Source of the DNA: Alphaproteobacteria bacterium
GTDB lineage: Bacteria > Pseudomonadota > Alphaproteobacteria > JANQMY01
Assembly: GCA_028289425.1 (NCBI GenBank)
Contig: JANQPL010000017.1
Location: 372,001-436,000 of the forward strand
DNA length: 64,000 nt
Direction of reading: 5' to 3'
Part shown: in pieces, positions 53,333 to 62,500 of the stretch
Layout of the letters: every line of letters starts with the position of its first letter
How positions within the stretch are numbered: position 1 is the first letter of the stretch
Position numbers and translations under genes: made by a program
Notes under the pieces: generated by a model
Database searches by the model: none
Told to the model about the DNA's origin: nothing
What the model saw: the letters and a program-made list of their open reading frames with translations, nothing else

Positions 53333-54832
53333 CTAGTTTACCGAGTCTTGCGGGGCCTCGGGCTGAGGCACCGGTGCATGGGGCAGGATGCGAATGTCGC
53401 GCGGGGAAGCGTCTTCGGCGACGCCTTCCATCTCTTCGCCCAACGTGAGCAGTTTCAGGATTTGTAGTTCCCGCCGGATGCCGCTGCTCAGCTCTTCCAG
53501 ATCCGGCACCGCCTCCGAGCACGCGACCAATCCGAAATCCATGCCGCCATTATAACTTTGAACGGTGATGTTCAGGCCGCAACTATGGCCAATCGCCGAC
53601 ACCGGATAATTGCCCACCATCTCACAGCCGTCGATTTGTAGCGGGAACGGCGCCGTGGGCACATTGGAGATCAGGACGTTGAAGGCAGGCCAAATCTGGT
53701 TGGAAATGCGTGAGGCTTCGAAGATGCGGCCCACACCGGCGATGAGCAATGGCAGCCCGGGTATGGATATGTCGCCGCTGTAAGCGTCTTTCCACAGGGC
53801 TGCGCTCTCCTTGGCGTGGGCCGCGGAGTCATGAATGCGATAAAGCCGCACGACGGCATCTTCCGTGTCGGTGTGCAGGCTTGTCAGCATGATACCGACA
53901 CGATTGGCATAGGCCGCGTCGGTTTTGTCTCGGAAGGAAACCGGCACCGCCGAAAGCAATGGTTTGCGCGGAAGTTCTCGCTTCTTTTTCAAGTAATGTC
54001 TCAGGCCGCCGGCGCACGCGGCAAGCACCACATCGTTGATGGTCGTGTTGGTGGCATTCTTGATGCGCTTAATGTCGTCAAGCGGCCACGAGAACATGGA
54101 GAAGGCACGCTTGTCGGCCACGTTTACATTGAAGCGGGTGCGGGGCGCTGTGAAAGGAAGCGGCGTTCGCTTGTCCGGATTGCCGAACCAATGGCGCACC
54201 ACTTTGCTGCCGGTGCCGATGAGGGACAGTCCGTCGGCAGCGGCTTTGAAGGGCAGCTGCATGAACTGACCGACCGCATCCGCCAGCATGTCGATCGCGT
54301 CCGGTTTTTTGGTGTCGCGGGCCGCCGGCTTTCCCATAAGCGACGGCAACGCTTGGTCGGCGCCGTCATACATGGCCATGGTCAACATCGCGCCCATGGC
54401 GCCGTCGATGTAACAGTGATGCAGCTTGGCAAAGAGGGCTACAAAGCCGCTTTCCAACCCGTCAATGATGTAATACTCGAAGAGCGGCCGCGAACGATCC
54501 AGCGGCTTGCTATGCAAGGCCCCGCATAATTCCATGAGTTGCTTCGTGGTGCCGGGCGCGGGCAGGCCCATCATCCGCACATGATCTTCGAAGCGGACGT
54601 CATCAAAATCGACCCATGCCGGGTGATCCAGATTCCAAGGGGTCTTTGTCAGTTGCCACTGGAAGGGGACGGCCACATCGCGTCGTTCGTACAGGCGTTT
54701 GACGAACCTGTCGTAGAACGCGCGCGCGCCGCCGGGCGGTGCCTTGAAGAGCTGAACGGCCCCGATGTGAAACATCATGCTGGGGGACTCAAGATAGAGC
54801 CACGCTGCGTCTTGTGCGGAAAGCTTTTGCAT
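53333..54832 (-). CDS. Wax ester synthase/diacylglycerol acyltransferase (WS/DGAT)
   Basis: A 499-aa protein of the bifunctional WS/DGAT family. The catalytic HHxxxDG motif is HHCYIDG at 138-144, with NVLISNVPTAPFPL near 390 and the usual Asn-rich middle; TPWNLDHPAW near 64 is the second family motif. It esterifies acyl-CoA with fatty alcohol or diacylglycerol for storage lipid. Nearby are a phasin and a lipase-like hydrolase, together suggesting a storage-granule group. Confidence 0.93.
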   Translation of the reverse strand: MQKLSAQDAAWLYLESPSMMFHIGAVQLFKAPPGGARAFYDRFVKRLYERRDVAVPFQWQLTKTPWNLDHPAWVDFDDVRFEDHVRMMGLPAPGTTKQLMELCGALHSKPLDRSRPLFEYYIIDGLESGFVALFAKLHHCYIDGAMGAMLTMAMYDGADQALPSLMGKPAARDTKKPDAIDMLADAVGQFMQLPFKAAADGLSLIGTGSKVVRHWFGNPDKRTPLPFTAPRTRFNVNVADKRAFSMFSWPLDDIKRIKNATNTTINDVVLAACAGGLRHYLKKKRELPRKPLLSAVPVSFRDKTDAAYANRVGIMLTSLHTDTEDAVVRLYRIHDSAAHAKESAALWKDAYSGDISIPGLPLLIAGVGRIFEASRISNQIWPAFNVLISNVPTAPFPLQIDGCEMVGNYPVSAIGHSCGLNITVQSYNGGMDFGLVACSEAVPDLEELSSGIRRELQILKLLTLGEEMEGVAEDASPRDIRILPHAPVPQPEAPQDSVN

Positions 54833-55190
54833 TGGAGCACCTGCATTTGTGCGCTGGGCGCGATCAGGTAACAGGCAATGGGCGCGTCGTCCGATCGCAC
54901 GACCAAATTAAGCAAACGGTGCGACCATCTTTCCAAGAAACATGATCGTCGTTCCGTATCGTGTCTGCGGTGCACCTTCACGTTAAGAAGTCACCGCATT
55001 CTTCTGTTCCAATTGAACATTTTCAAACAGCGGCAAATGACAAACCGTGCGCTGTGTGACTGGAACAGAACAAAAAGGTGATGAACGCGAATATACGGGT
55101 GATCTCGCGCCCTGATTTGTGTTCAGTGCGCGAATTATTGATACCTGATTCGGTGTGACCCTTTGTTGAAGGATTGATTGAACATCAATG
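54833..55190. other. Upstream region of the WS/DGAT gene, no gene seen
   Basis: The 358 bases have only short frames. A perfect 10-bp inverted repeat TTCTGTTCCA (55002-55011) and TGGAACAGAA (55061-55070) frames a 49-nt interval. No clear -10/-35 pair is evident. Confidence 0.5.
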
Positions 55191-55231
55191 AAAAAGGGCT
55201 CCGACAGTTTACTGCCGAAGCCCTTCTTTTT
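55191..55231. terminator. Bidirectional terminator downstream of the phasin gene
   Basis: Arms 55194-55207 (AAGGGCTCCGACAG) and 55212-55225 (CTGCCGAAGCCCTT) pair with one mismatch around TTTA. An A-run on the left and a T-run on the right let it work on both strands. It lies just past the phasin stop (minus strand). Confidence 0.8.
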
Positions 55232-55261
55232 CAATTTGGATGTTGGGTGCTGAGCGCTTTT

Positions 55262-55816
55262 TTATGCAGCTCTGCGCAAACCAGCTTTCTTGAACGTGTC
55301 ACCAACGCTCTTGGTGATCGGCTCGATGGAGTCGCGAGAAACTTGCGTGACCATCTCGGCAATTTCGCGCGTCTGCTTGACGCCTTGCTGGAATTGTTCG
55401 CGAATGAACTGGCCTTGAATTTCGGCAGCTTCACGAAGGCTGGTTGCTTGCGCAAGTTCTTTTGTCATTTCGAAGAAGCGGTTCGCATCGTTCTGCGCGT
55501 TCTCCAAAATCTGCAGGTTGACCGCGCGGGTGCCGTCGGCCGCGATGGTCGCGGAAGACCGGATCACATCACCGGCGTCTGCGGTTGCCGTGCGAATGCT
55601 GTCGATTTGCTCGCGGAACTGTTCGCCCGATACCGGGATGCGCTCGCGCTGCTGGTCGATGAAGTCACGGAAGCCTTGGAAGTTGGTTGCCGCGCCGTTT
55701 GCCTTCGGGGCAGCTTTTGCTTTGGTGCGCTTCGCTGCGGTAGCCCGGCGGGCCGTCTTAGGTGCAGCTTTCTTGGTGGTGCGCCGCTTTGCGGTCGTCT
55801 TCGTCTGGGTTGCCAT
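55262..55816 (-). CDS. Phasin (PHA granule-associated protein)
   Basis: A 184-aa protein. The N-terminal 45 residues are Lys/Ala/Thr-rich (KTTAKRRTTKKAAPKTARRA), like the histone-H1-type tails of some phasins. The rest is helical and amphipathic with the Phasin_2 pattern: FQGFRDFIDQQRERI, NDANRFFEMTKELAQATS and IREQFQQGVKQTREIAEMV. It coats polyhydroxyalkanoate granules. TAGGAG is nine bases before ATG 55816. A terminator follows its stop. Confidence 0.9.
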   Translation of the reverse strand: MATQTKTTAKRRTTKKAAPKTARRATAAKRTKAKAAPKANGAATNFQGFRDFIDQQRERIPVSGEQFREQIDSIRTATADAGDVIRSSATIAADGTRAVNLQILENAQNDANRFFEMTKELAQATSLREAAEIQGQFIREQFQQGVKQTREIAEMVTQVSRDSIEPITKSVGDTFKKAGLRRAA

Positions 55817-56076
55817 GAGAGCTCCTACGTCTGATCCATTTGCAAGGGAAGTGTCAGGCATACTGTCCAATCCCTGTATCCAAAATCTAAGAGTTAAACT
55901 TGTGAATACGCCCACAAACAGACATGGGCGGCTCGATGGGCGGGTATATAGCACCGCTTTTGCACAGGCGCAAGTGCACTGCACAAATTTTTTTGCATTG
56001 CGAAAACGTCAGGTTTTCTGCGGGCTCGTGTGGTTAACCGCTGTGCGGATGCCGCAGGTGCAACCAAACTGCGAGG

Positions 56077-56934
56077 TCAGGCAACCGGTGCAACCCTCTT
56101 TGGATACAACGCCGGAATTGCCAGATGAAGCGGTGCACAAAAGTACTCTTGCGGGTTGAACGGCGCCCAATCTTCCACATCGGCCACGAGCCGGTCGCAA
56201 ATGGCGATCAGCGAAACGGGATTGACGCCCATGCCGCAATGAGATCCCAGAATCTCGATGTTCTCCCGCGGCATCGGCCCGTCATGCATGAGGTCCACAT
56301 GGGGGATCATGGTGACGTGCTTCGAGACCACCCCGTCGAGTTGGCTGTAGATCGACACCAGGGGAATGCCCGGCGGGGGCCGGTAGATCTTGGTGAGCTT
56401 CGCCGTTTCAAGATGCAATTCAGCGGGCGCGCCGGTGACCGCTTGCAGGGCGACCGTCACCATCTTGTTGAGATGGCCGATCTTCCGGGGGTTGATGTAA
56501 GCGGGGCTGCCCAAAGTGATGACCCGGTCCACATAATTGGGATAGGCCCGCGCCAGTTCGCGCCCATAAATGCCGCCCAGACTTTGGCCGACGATCGACA
56601 CTTTATTACCGGTCTTGTCGGCCATTTGCTTAAGCCGCGGTGCCAGCAGGTCTGCGAGGAATTTCATGTAATCCTGGCCGCTGGGACCGCGATTGGTGCC
56701 AAGCCCCCAGGATTTTGCATAAAAGCCTTGGGCGCGCAGAAATCGCACCAAAGGGATCAGCGACGCTTCCGGGCCTGAAAAGCCCGGCAAGGTCAGCACC
56801 CCTTGGGACGGGTCGCCCTTCGCTGCGAGTTGATGCAAAACCGGTCTGGAAAGAATGGAAGCGCTCCATTCTCCAAACGCCCATGCCAGGTCGATATTGA
56901 ACCGGGCAAGGTCAATGGCGGTCCGTACTGGCAT
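56077..56934 (-). CDS. Alpha/beta hydrolase, lipase-like
   Basis: A 285-aa protein with nucleophile motif IVGQSLGG near residue 117, oxyanion region VLTLPGFSG near 48, an Asp (YSQLDGVVSK) near 200 and His (ILGSHCGMG) near 231, forming a full triad. There is no clear signal peptide. The fold resembles PHB depolymerase- or lipase-type triacylglycerol hydrolases. Placement between the phasin gene and a DUF3617 gene, all near WS/DGAT, hints at storage-lipid turnover. AAGGGGATGGGG precedes the start. Confidence 0.82.
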   Translation of the reverse strand: MPVRTAIDLARFNIDLAWAFGEWSASILSRPVLHQLAAKGDPSQGVLTLPGFSGPEASLIPLVRFLRAQGFYAKSWGLGTNRGPSGQDYMKFLADLLAPRLKQMADKTGNKVSIVGQSLGGIYGRELARAYPNYVDRVITLGSPAYINPRKIGHLNKMVTVALQAVTGAPAELHLETAKLTKIYRPPPGIPLVSIYSQLDGVVSKHVTMIPHVDLMHDGPMPRENIEILGSHCGMGVNPVSLIAICDRLVADVEDWAPFNPQEYFCAPLHLAIPALYPKRVAPVA

Positions 56935-57219
56935 GTCCCCATCCCCTTTTACGCAAATCTACACGGGGATCTTGATGTCCCTTCACGGGCACAATTATGC
57001 CCGATCCCCCATTTGATGTCGTTAATATGACAGAAATATTCGCTAAAAATATAACAATTGCAACTTGAGCAATTTGTCTTATCGGACAAAATACACGTTA
57101 TCCGCGATGGCTTTGCGGGCAAACCAGTGGCGGTTCTGCATTGCGGCGCTGGGGACCATTTGTTGAATGGCTTCCACGCGCTAGCATGACGACTCACCTA
57201 GGCTTAGAGGGGAGTAAGC

Positions 57220-57651
57220 ATGACCACATCTTTTGTCAGAGTTCTCGGCGCGGCAGCGCTCAGCCAGCTGGTTTTTCTCGGGCCCGTCGCAGCCGACGGC
57301 CTGCAAATCACGCCCGGCCTTTGGCGCATCACCTCCACCACCACAAACATGATGGGCCCGCCAAAAACCGAAACCGAAGATCAATGCATGCAGGACGAGA
57401 CATTTGATCCGATTGCGGAGCTTCAGGACGACAGCCAGACCTGCACGATCACGAGTCAGGATCTTACCGACAACACGCTCACCTTCGAAATGAGCTGCGC
57501 AGGCGCCGGCGGCCCTCCGGCCACGGGCAGCGGCCGATACACCATCAACGGCAATAGCGGCGACGGCGAAATGACCTACAGCATGTCCTTTGGCGGCCAG
57601 AACATGACCATGACGAACAGTTGGACGGCCGAACGTATCGGCGATTGCTGA
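57220..57651 (+). CDS. DUF3617 family secreted protein
   Basis: A 143-aa protein with signal peptide (AALSQLVFLGPVAADG). DUF3617 pattern: ITPGLWRITSTTTNMMGPP, then paired Cys (QCMQDE, QTCTI, EMSCAG, IGDC). Function unknown. It may be periplasmic. It is convergent with the dehalogenase gene, 46 bp apart. The GGAG-like GAGGGG sequence just before ATG 57220 supports the start. Confidence 0.85.
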   Translation: MTTSFVRVLGAAALSQLVFLGPVAADGLQITPGLWRITSTTTNMMGPPKTETEDQCMQDETFDPIAELQDDSQTCTITSQDLTDNTLTFEMSCAGAGGPPATGSGRYTINGNSGDGEMTYSMSFGGQNMTMTNSWTAERIGDC

Positions 57652-57697
57652 TTCCCGATCGAGCGTCTGAGCCGGTCTTGAGAGAACGGCTCAAACG

Positions 57698-58783
57698 CTA
57701 TTCCGGCTGCACCTCATCGCCGGCGCCGTCATCCGTACCGTCTTCAAATTCGAGCAGGTCGAACGCCGGTTCCGGCGGGAAATTCCGCACCGCCCAGTCG
57801 ACAATGCCGTCGCCGATTTCTTGCGGGTGATCTTCCTGAACGAAATGAAGGCCGGTGCCTAGTTTGACCGCTTCCGTGTTCGTCCAGGTGTCAGCAATGC
57901 GTTGCGCCGCATCTTGGGTGATCAGCGCGCCCGGCTCGAAATAGAATAGTAGTTTTGGTACGGACGATGTCGGCAACCACTTGATGAAGGCATTGACGCG
58001 CCGGGCCACGTCTTCCGGTTCGCCGTCGAACGGGATTTGGCGTGGCCACACCAGCGTGGGAAGGCGCGATCCATAGGTGGGGAAGGGCTCGCGATAGGCC
58101 GCCATCTCATCTTCTGTCAGCTCGCGCACAACGCTGAACGGCAAGACCCGCTCCACAAAGCCGTTAAAGCCCAACACGATCAGTTCGCCGACGCCCGGTG
58201 TGCGAAACGCCGTGAACATGGCTTGCGGTACCGTCGACAGGTCACTCATGTTGGGCACCCTGTAAATCGCCTCCATGAAGGCAATGCCGCGCACATTGTC
58301 TTGATTTCGGTAAGCGTAATCGAAGCCGAGCGCCGATCCCCAATCGTGAATGACCAGGGTGATGTCCTTCAACTCCATTGCTTCGATGAAGCCGTCAATG
58401 TAAGGCGCGTGCTCCACAAAGGTGTAGCCGATGTCAGGCCGGTCGGAGGCGCCGAACCCGATATTGTCGACGGCAATGGCCCGCGCACCGGATGCGGCCA
58501 CGACCGGCACGATATTGCGCCACAAATAAGAAGACGTTGGATTGCCGTGCAGGAACAAAAAGACCGGCCCGTCCGGGTCACCTTCGTCAATATAGTGCAT
58601 GGCGCTGCCATTGACGGTGATGTAGTGGGATTCAAACGGATAGTCCGCCCACACTTCCGACATTTGGCGCTGTTCTTTGACCACCGGGTCGGGCCCGAGC
58701 GTGGTGAGGTAAAAGCCGAACCCGGCGCCCACGACGATCAACAATAGGAATAGCCGGAAGATCCACTTCAGAATAAAGCCCAT
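57698..58783 (-). CDS. Haloalkane dehalogenase (HLD-II type) with membrane anchor
   Basis: A 361-aa protein. Residues 1-28 are a hydrophobic helix (FILKWIFRLFLLLIVVGAGF). The enzyme part has Asn81 in HGNPTSS, nucleophile Asp147 in VIHDWGSALG followed by Trp148 (halide ligands), Glu171 in FMEAIYR and a His in GLHFVQEDHP. These are the triad and halide pocket of LinB/DhaA-type dehalogenases, which convert haloalkanes to alcohols plus halide. The anchor is not found in the well-known soluble enzymes. AGGGGGG precedes ATG. Confidence 0.9.
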   Translation of the reverse strand: MGFILKWIFRLFLLLIVVGAGFGFYLTTLGPDPVVKEQRQMSEVWADYPFESHYITVNGSAMHYIDEGDPDGPVFLFLHGNPTSSYLWRNIVPVVAASGARAIAVDNIGFGASDRPDIGYTFVEHAPYIDGFIEAMELKDITLVIHDWGSALGFDYAYRNQDNVRGIAFMEAIYRVPNMSDLSTVPQAMFTAFRTPGVGELIVLGFNGFVERVLPFSVVRELTEDEMAAYREPFPTYGSRLPTLVWPRQIPFDGEPEDVARRVNAFIKWLPTSSVPKLLFYFEPGALITQDAAQRIADTWTNTEAVKLGTGLHFVQEDHPQEIGDGIVDWAVRNFPPEPAFDLLEFEDGTDDGAGDEVQPE

Positions 58784-58952
58784 ATCACCCCCCTAGATGT
58801 CGGCCTTTTGTTGTTGATCCCAGCATACGCGCCTTGAGAGAGATCACAACAAATCACTGCAACCGATCACCATAGAGTGATGCAAACAGTTGGGCGTGCA
58901 CAGGCCGAAAATGCCGCGCTGACCGGTGCAAATTTGCGCCGGAAGATCTTTT

Positions 58953-59834
58953 CTAAGTAGCGGGTTTGACCGCCATGACCTTCACGCTCGCGGCATAGTC
59001 ATTGACGTTGTAGCGCTTGAGCAGGTCGGCGAGGCGCTTATACACGTCCGGGTCTTCCGCTGGGGACTCGCTGGCCGTCGGGCCGCAACACGCGCTGGAC
59101 GCCTCTTCCTCCATGGCCGGTCCACAGCAGGCGGATTGGCCGTCCAAGGCGCCATAGGCGTTTAGGTCGGCGCCGCTGTCCTGAATGTCCACCGCGCTAA
59201 AGCCAGCCTGCGTAAGACCGTTGCGGTAATCATCAACGGAAATGGCCCCGGCGATGCATCCGATATAGGCGCCGATGTCCGACGCTAATTCGGGCGGCAA
59301 GTCGGCGGTGATCGCAATGTCGCTGATGGCCACCCGCCCGCCGGGCTTCAGTATACGGAATATTTCGTGGAACGCCTTGTTCTTGTCGGGTACCAGATTG
59401 ATCACGCAATTGCTGATGACACAATCGGCCGTGTGATCGGGCAGGGGAATATCGTCGATCTCCCCCAGCACAAAGTCGGTGTTGGTGTGCCCGGCCTGTT
59501 CGGCGTTTCTGTTGGCAAGCGCGATCATGTCCGGCGTCATGTCGATGCCGATGGCACGGCCGCCCGGCCCCACCGCTTGAGCTGCCAGGAACACATCCAA
59601 ACCGCCGCCGGACCCTAAATCGACCACGGTCTCGCCCTGCCGAAGGCTCGCCAGGGCGGTGGGGTTGCCGCAGGAAAGACCCAGATTGGCGTCCTGGGGC
59701 AAGCTTGCCAATTCCTCGTTTGTATACCCGAAGGCTTTGGCAACGACGTCGGCAGCACCGGCCTGCTGGGAGACCCCCTGCCGGGCAACCGCGCCGTAAC
59801 CTTCGCGCACGGCCTCTTTGATGGCGTCACTCAT
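58953..59834 (-). CDS. arsM: Arsenite methyltransferase
   Basis: A 293-aa SAM methyltransferase. SAM motif [16 protein letters not shown] lies near 70-86. The three Cys used for As(III) binding appear as GLSCGNP (Cys55), SNCVINL and GCIAGA. A C-terminal segment carries two CCGP motifs, [10 protein letters not shown] and ACCGPTAS, probably extra metalloid ligands. It makes volatile methylarsenicals. No arsR or arsC is adjacent; the ArsR-type regulator at 62497 is near but separate. ATG 59834 is chosen over a 22-codon extension. Confidence 0.9.
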   Translation of the reverse strand: MSDAIKEAVREGYGAVARQGVSQQAGAADVVAKAFGYTNEELASLPQDANLGLSCGNPTALASLRQGETVVDLGSGGGLDVFLAAQAVGPGGRAIGIDMTPDMIALANRNAEQAGHTNTDFVLGEIDDIPLPDHTADCVISNCVINLVPDKNKAFHEIFRILKPGGRVAISDIAITADLPPELASDIGAYIGCIAGAISVDDYRNGLTQAGFSAVDIQDSGADLNAYGALDGQSACCGPAMEEEASSACCGPTASESPAEDPDVYKRLADLLKRYNVNDYAASVKVMAVKPAT

Positions 59835-60111
59835 AGTTGGTTTCCGGTCGTTAATCGTACAGACGTCAGTTTTGTTACAGATCAGCTTTCGGCCCGGCAA
59901 GTCCAGTTGACTTAAATTGTTCGTGTTCGCGCGCTTGGCGCTGCCCCCATTCGTTGACAGTCTGGCTCAACAGCGGCACTCTCAGCCGCATACACCGCTA
60001 TTTCGGCCGGGGAGGATGGGCGCCCAATTGAGCGCAACCGGCCAGGGACCAAAGACGGCGCCGGCCGCAAGCGGGTCCCGCACAGATTGACGCAAAAGAA
60101 AGGTTTCAAAC

Positions 60112-60885
60112 ATGTCGGTCGCTCATGAAATCAAACACAGATCGGTCCGCGATCAGGTCTCGGACGAAGAATGGCAAGTCCGTGTCGACCTTGCCGCGGT
60201 CTACCGCTTGGTCGCCCATTACGGCTGGACCGATATGATCTTCACCCATCTATCTGCCCGGGTGCCGGGGCCGGAGCATCACTTCTTAATCAACCCGTAT
60301 GGGCTTCTGTTCGACGAAATCACCGCGTCCAGCCTGGTCAAGGTGGATACGGAAGGCGAGATCGTGATGGAAACGCCATACCCGATCAATCCGGCGGGCT
60401 TTACGATTCACTCGGCCATTCACATGGCCCGTGAAGATGCCCAATGCGTCATGCATCTGCATACGGATGATGGGGTTGCCGTGTCGGCACAGAAGGAAGG
60501 TCTGATGCCGCTTACCCAAACGGCGATGAACGTGCTGGCCCAAGTGACGTATCACGACTATGAGGGCATTGCGTTGGACCTTGACGAACGCGAACGGCTG
60601 GTGGCGGATCTGGGGGACAAGTATCTGATGATCCTGCGCAATCACGGCACGCTTGCGGTGGGCCGCGATTGCCCCAGCGCCTTTATGGCCATGTTCTTCC
60701 TAGAGCGTGCCTGCACCATGCAGATCCGGGCGCTCTCTGGCGGTACGCCCAACATGCCCAATCCGGGTGTGGCTGAAAAAGTAGCGCAACAAAGCAGCGG
60801 CATGTATGAAGGCCGGTTCGGACAACTGGCCTGGCCCGCTCTCTTACGCAAGCTCGATCGGGAAGACCCGAGCTACCGCGACTAG
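60112..60885 (+). CDS. Class II aldolase/adducin family protein
   Basis: A 257-aa protein with the aldolase II fold: FTHLSARVPG, INPYGLLFDEIT, metal-binding HxH in VMHLHTDD, and RNHGTLAVG (third His). Zinc-dependent family members cleave L-fuculose- or ribulose-phosphate, but several similar proteins are non-phosphate decarboxylases/aldolases. It is separated from the next gene by a terminator. The 277-base region before it contains no other gene. Confidence 0.88.
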   Translation: MSVAHEIKHRSVRDQVSDEEWQVRVDLAAVYRLVAHYGWTDMIFTHLSARVPGPEHHFLINPYGLLFDEITASSLVKVDTEGEIVMETPYPINPAGFTIHSAIHMAREDAQCVMHLHTDDGVAVSAQKEGLMPLTQTAMNVLAQVTYHDYEGIALDLDERERLVADLGDKYLMILRNHGTLAVGRDCPSAFMAMFFLERACTMQIRALSGGTPNMPNPGVAEKVAQQSSGMYEGRFGQLAWPALLRKLDREDPSYRD

Positions 60886-60909
60886 AAGAATTGCAATAAT
60901 GGTTTCGTG

Positions 60910-60940
60910 AGCCCGGGGCACGTCTGTGCCTCGGGCTTTT
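60910..60940 (+). terminator. Rho-independent terminator after the aldolase-family gene
   Basis: AGCCCGGGGCAC (60910-60921) pairs with GTGCCTCGGGCT (60925-60936), one G:U, loop GTC, followed by TTTT. Confidence 0.85.
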
Positions 60941-60972
60941 ATGTGGTGGGTCCTTTTGAAGGAGAGGATAAG

Positions 60973-61938
60973 ATGAAGGCCGTGGTCTACGACCGCTATG
61001 GTCCGCCTGAGGTTCTCCGCATCAAGGACGTCGAAAAGCCCACGCCTGAGGACGATCAAATCCTAATCAAGATCCGCGCGGCCACGGTCGGCAAAGCCGA
61101 TGGGGAAATGCGCAGCTTCACCTTTCCCCTCTGGCTGCAATTGCCTTTGCGCTTGATGTTCGGGGCGAAAAAGCCCCGGATCAAGATCCTCGGTCAGGAA
61201 ATTGCGGGCGATGTGGAAGCCGTTGGCGCGCATGTTAGTGACTTTAAAGCAGGGGATGCCGTCATGGCCGCTCTTGAACGGTTTGGGGGACATGCGGAAT
61301 ATATCTGCGTTCCTGCGAAAAGCGCGGTCGTGCAAATGGCCCCGGATGTACCCTACGAACAGGCCGCCTGTCTTACGGTGTTCGGCCTCAATGCGCTTCA
61401 TTTCATTCGCAAGGCAAAGATCAAGCCCGGCGAAAATGTGGTGATCAACGGTGCGGGCGGCAGCATCGGCACGGTCATGGTGCAACTTGCCAAGCTGGAG
61501 GGTGCTGAGGTTACGGCCGTCGACAGCGCCGATAAACTCAGCATGCTGAGCGGCATTGGCGCGGACCATGTGATCGACTTCGCGCAACATGACTTCACGC
61601 GCTTGGGAAACAAATTTGACGTGATCATCGATGTGGCCGGCACCGGGTCCTATTCCCGCTGCCTCAGGGCGCTCAACCCAGGCGGCCGTTACGTGATGGC
61701 AAACCCCATGTTCATTCCCATGGTGCGCAGCCTGTTCACCAACCGGATCGGCACCAAACGGGTGTTGTTCCAATTTGCAAGCTACTCAAAGGAAGGGCTT
61801 ACTCATTTGGGCGCCCTTGCGCAGGCAGGGAAACTCACACCAGTGATCGACCGGACATACAGTTTGGATGAGATTATCGATGCCCATCGATATGTGGATA
61901 CCGGCGCCAAGCAGGGCAGTGTGGTCGTCACCATGTAA
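60973..61938 (+). CDS. Zinc-independent MDR oxidoreductase (quinone reductase-like)
   Basis: A 321-aa MDR protein: KAVVYDRYGPPEVLRI N terminus, GQEIAGDVEAVG, and NADP-binding INGAGGSIGTVMVQLAK near 158-174. Cys zinc ligands are absent. Most like quinone oxidoreductases/NAD(P)-dependent alcohol dehydrogenases of the ZTA1 group. GGAGAGG at 60961-60967 fixes the start after the terminator of the previous gene. Substrate unknown. Confidence 0.88.
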   Translation: MKAVVYDRYGPPEVLRIKDVEKPTPEDDQILIKIRAATVGKADGEMRSFTFPLWLQLPLRLMFGAKKPRIKILGQEIAGDVEAVGAHVSDFKAGDAVMAALERFGGHAEYICVPAKSAVVQMAPDVPYEQAACLTVFGLNALHFIRKAKIKPGENVVINGAGGSIGTVMVQLAKLEGAEVTAVDSADKLSMLSGIGADHVIDFAQHDFTRLGNKFDVIIDVAGTGSYSRCLRALNPGGRYVMANPMFIPMVRSLFTNRIGTKRVLFQFASYSKEGLTHLGALAQAGKLTPVIDRTYSLDEIIDAHRYVDTGAKQGSVVVTM

Positions 61939-61969
61939 CGCACCAGGGCGACCGCTAATGACGTGACAC

Positions 61970-62095
61970 GGATTTCCCATCCTTCGAGACGCTCGCTTGC
62001 GCTCGCCCTCAGGATGAGGAAATCCGTTTGGGCTTCTCGGTGACCTCACCCTGAGGAACCGTCCAAAGGGCGGTGTCTCGAAGGGCGAGGTCACC
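61970..62095. repeat. Two CATCCTTCGAGA / CTCACCCTGAGG-type inverted repeats
   Basis: 61970-62025 has outer arms GGATTTCC/GGAAATCC around CATCCTTCGAGACGC and CCTCAGGATG. 62039-62095 has arms GGTGACCTCaCCCT/AGGGcGAGGTCACC and central GGAACCGTCC. They belong to the same repeat group as 27933-27978. Confidence 0.8.
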
Positions 62096-62260
62096 AAACA
62101 TAACTCTCATACTTGACAGGTGTGGGAGATCAGATGCCGCATCCGACACCGGCGCATCCCTAAACTTTAAACTTTGTTTACGAAGCGGCATTTAGGGCCG
62201 ATTAGGCTCTTTGGGGTTTGATGGTCGGCATCACACAACGACAAACCCGGCCCGCCCCCA

Positions 62261-62500
62261 ATGTTCGATACGTCGCGCCCATCGCTTTGGAAATTTGGAC
62301 TCGCCCAAGGTGCCGCCTTTTCGCTGCTTTGGGGCAGCCTCATGTGGCTGTGCCAATGGCAGCACCAACTGTTCATGACGCCGGTCACGGCCATTGTCAC
62401 GTCGGTGCTGGCGGGCGCGGGGTTCGGCTATGCGATGATGCGCGTGAAGCAACACCACTATTATTTGCGACTAAACCAGGAGCAGGACACGGACGGCTAG
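62261..62500 (+). CDS. Small two-helix membrane protein
   Basis: A 79-aa protein with two hydrophobic stretches (FGLAQGAAFSLLWGSLMWL, VTAIVTSVLAGAGFGYAMM) and a charged C terminus (RLNQEQDTDG). It resembles no family I know. The stop overlaps the end of the convergent regulator gene by four bases. The ribosome site is weak (CCCGG). Confidence 0.6.
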   Translation: MFDTSRPSLWKFGLAQGAAFSLLWGSLMWLCQWQHQLFMTPVTAIVTSVLAGAGFGYAMMRVKQHHYYLRLNQEQDTDG

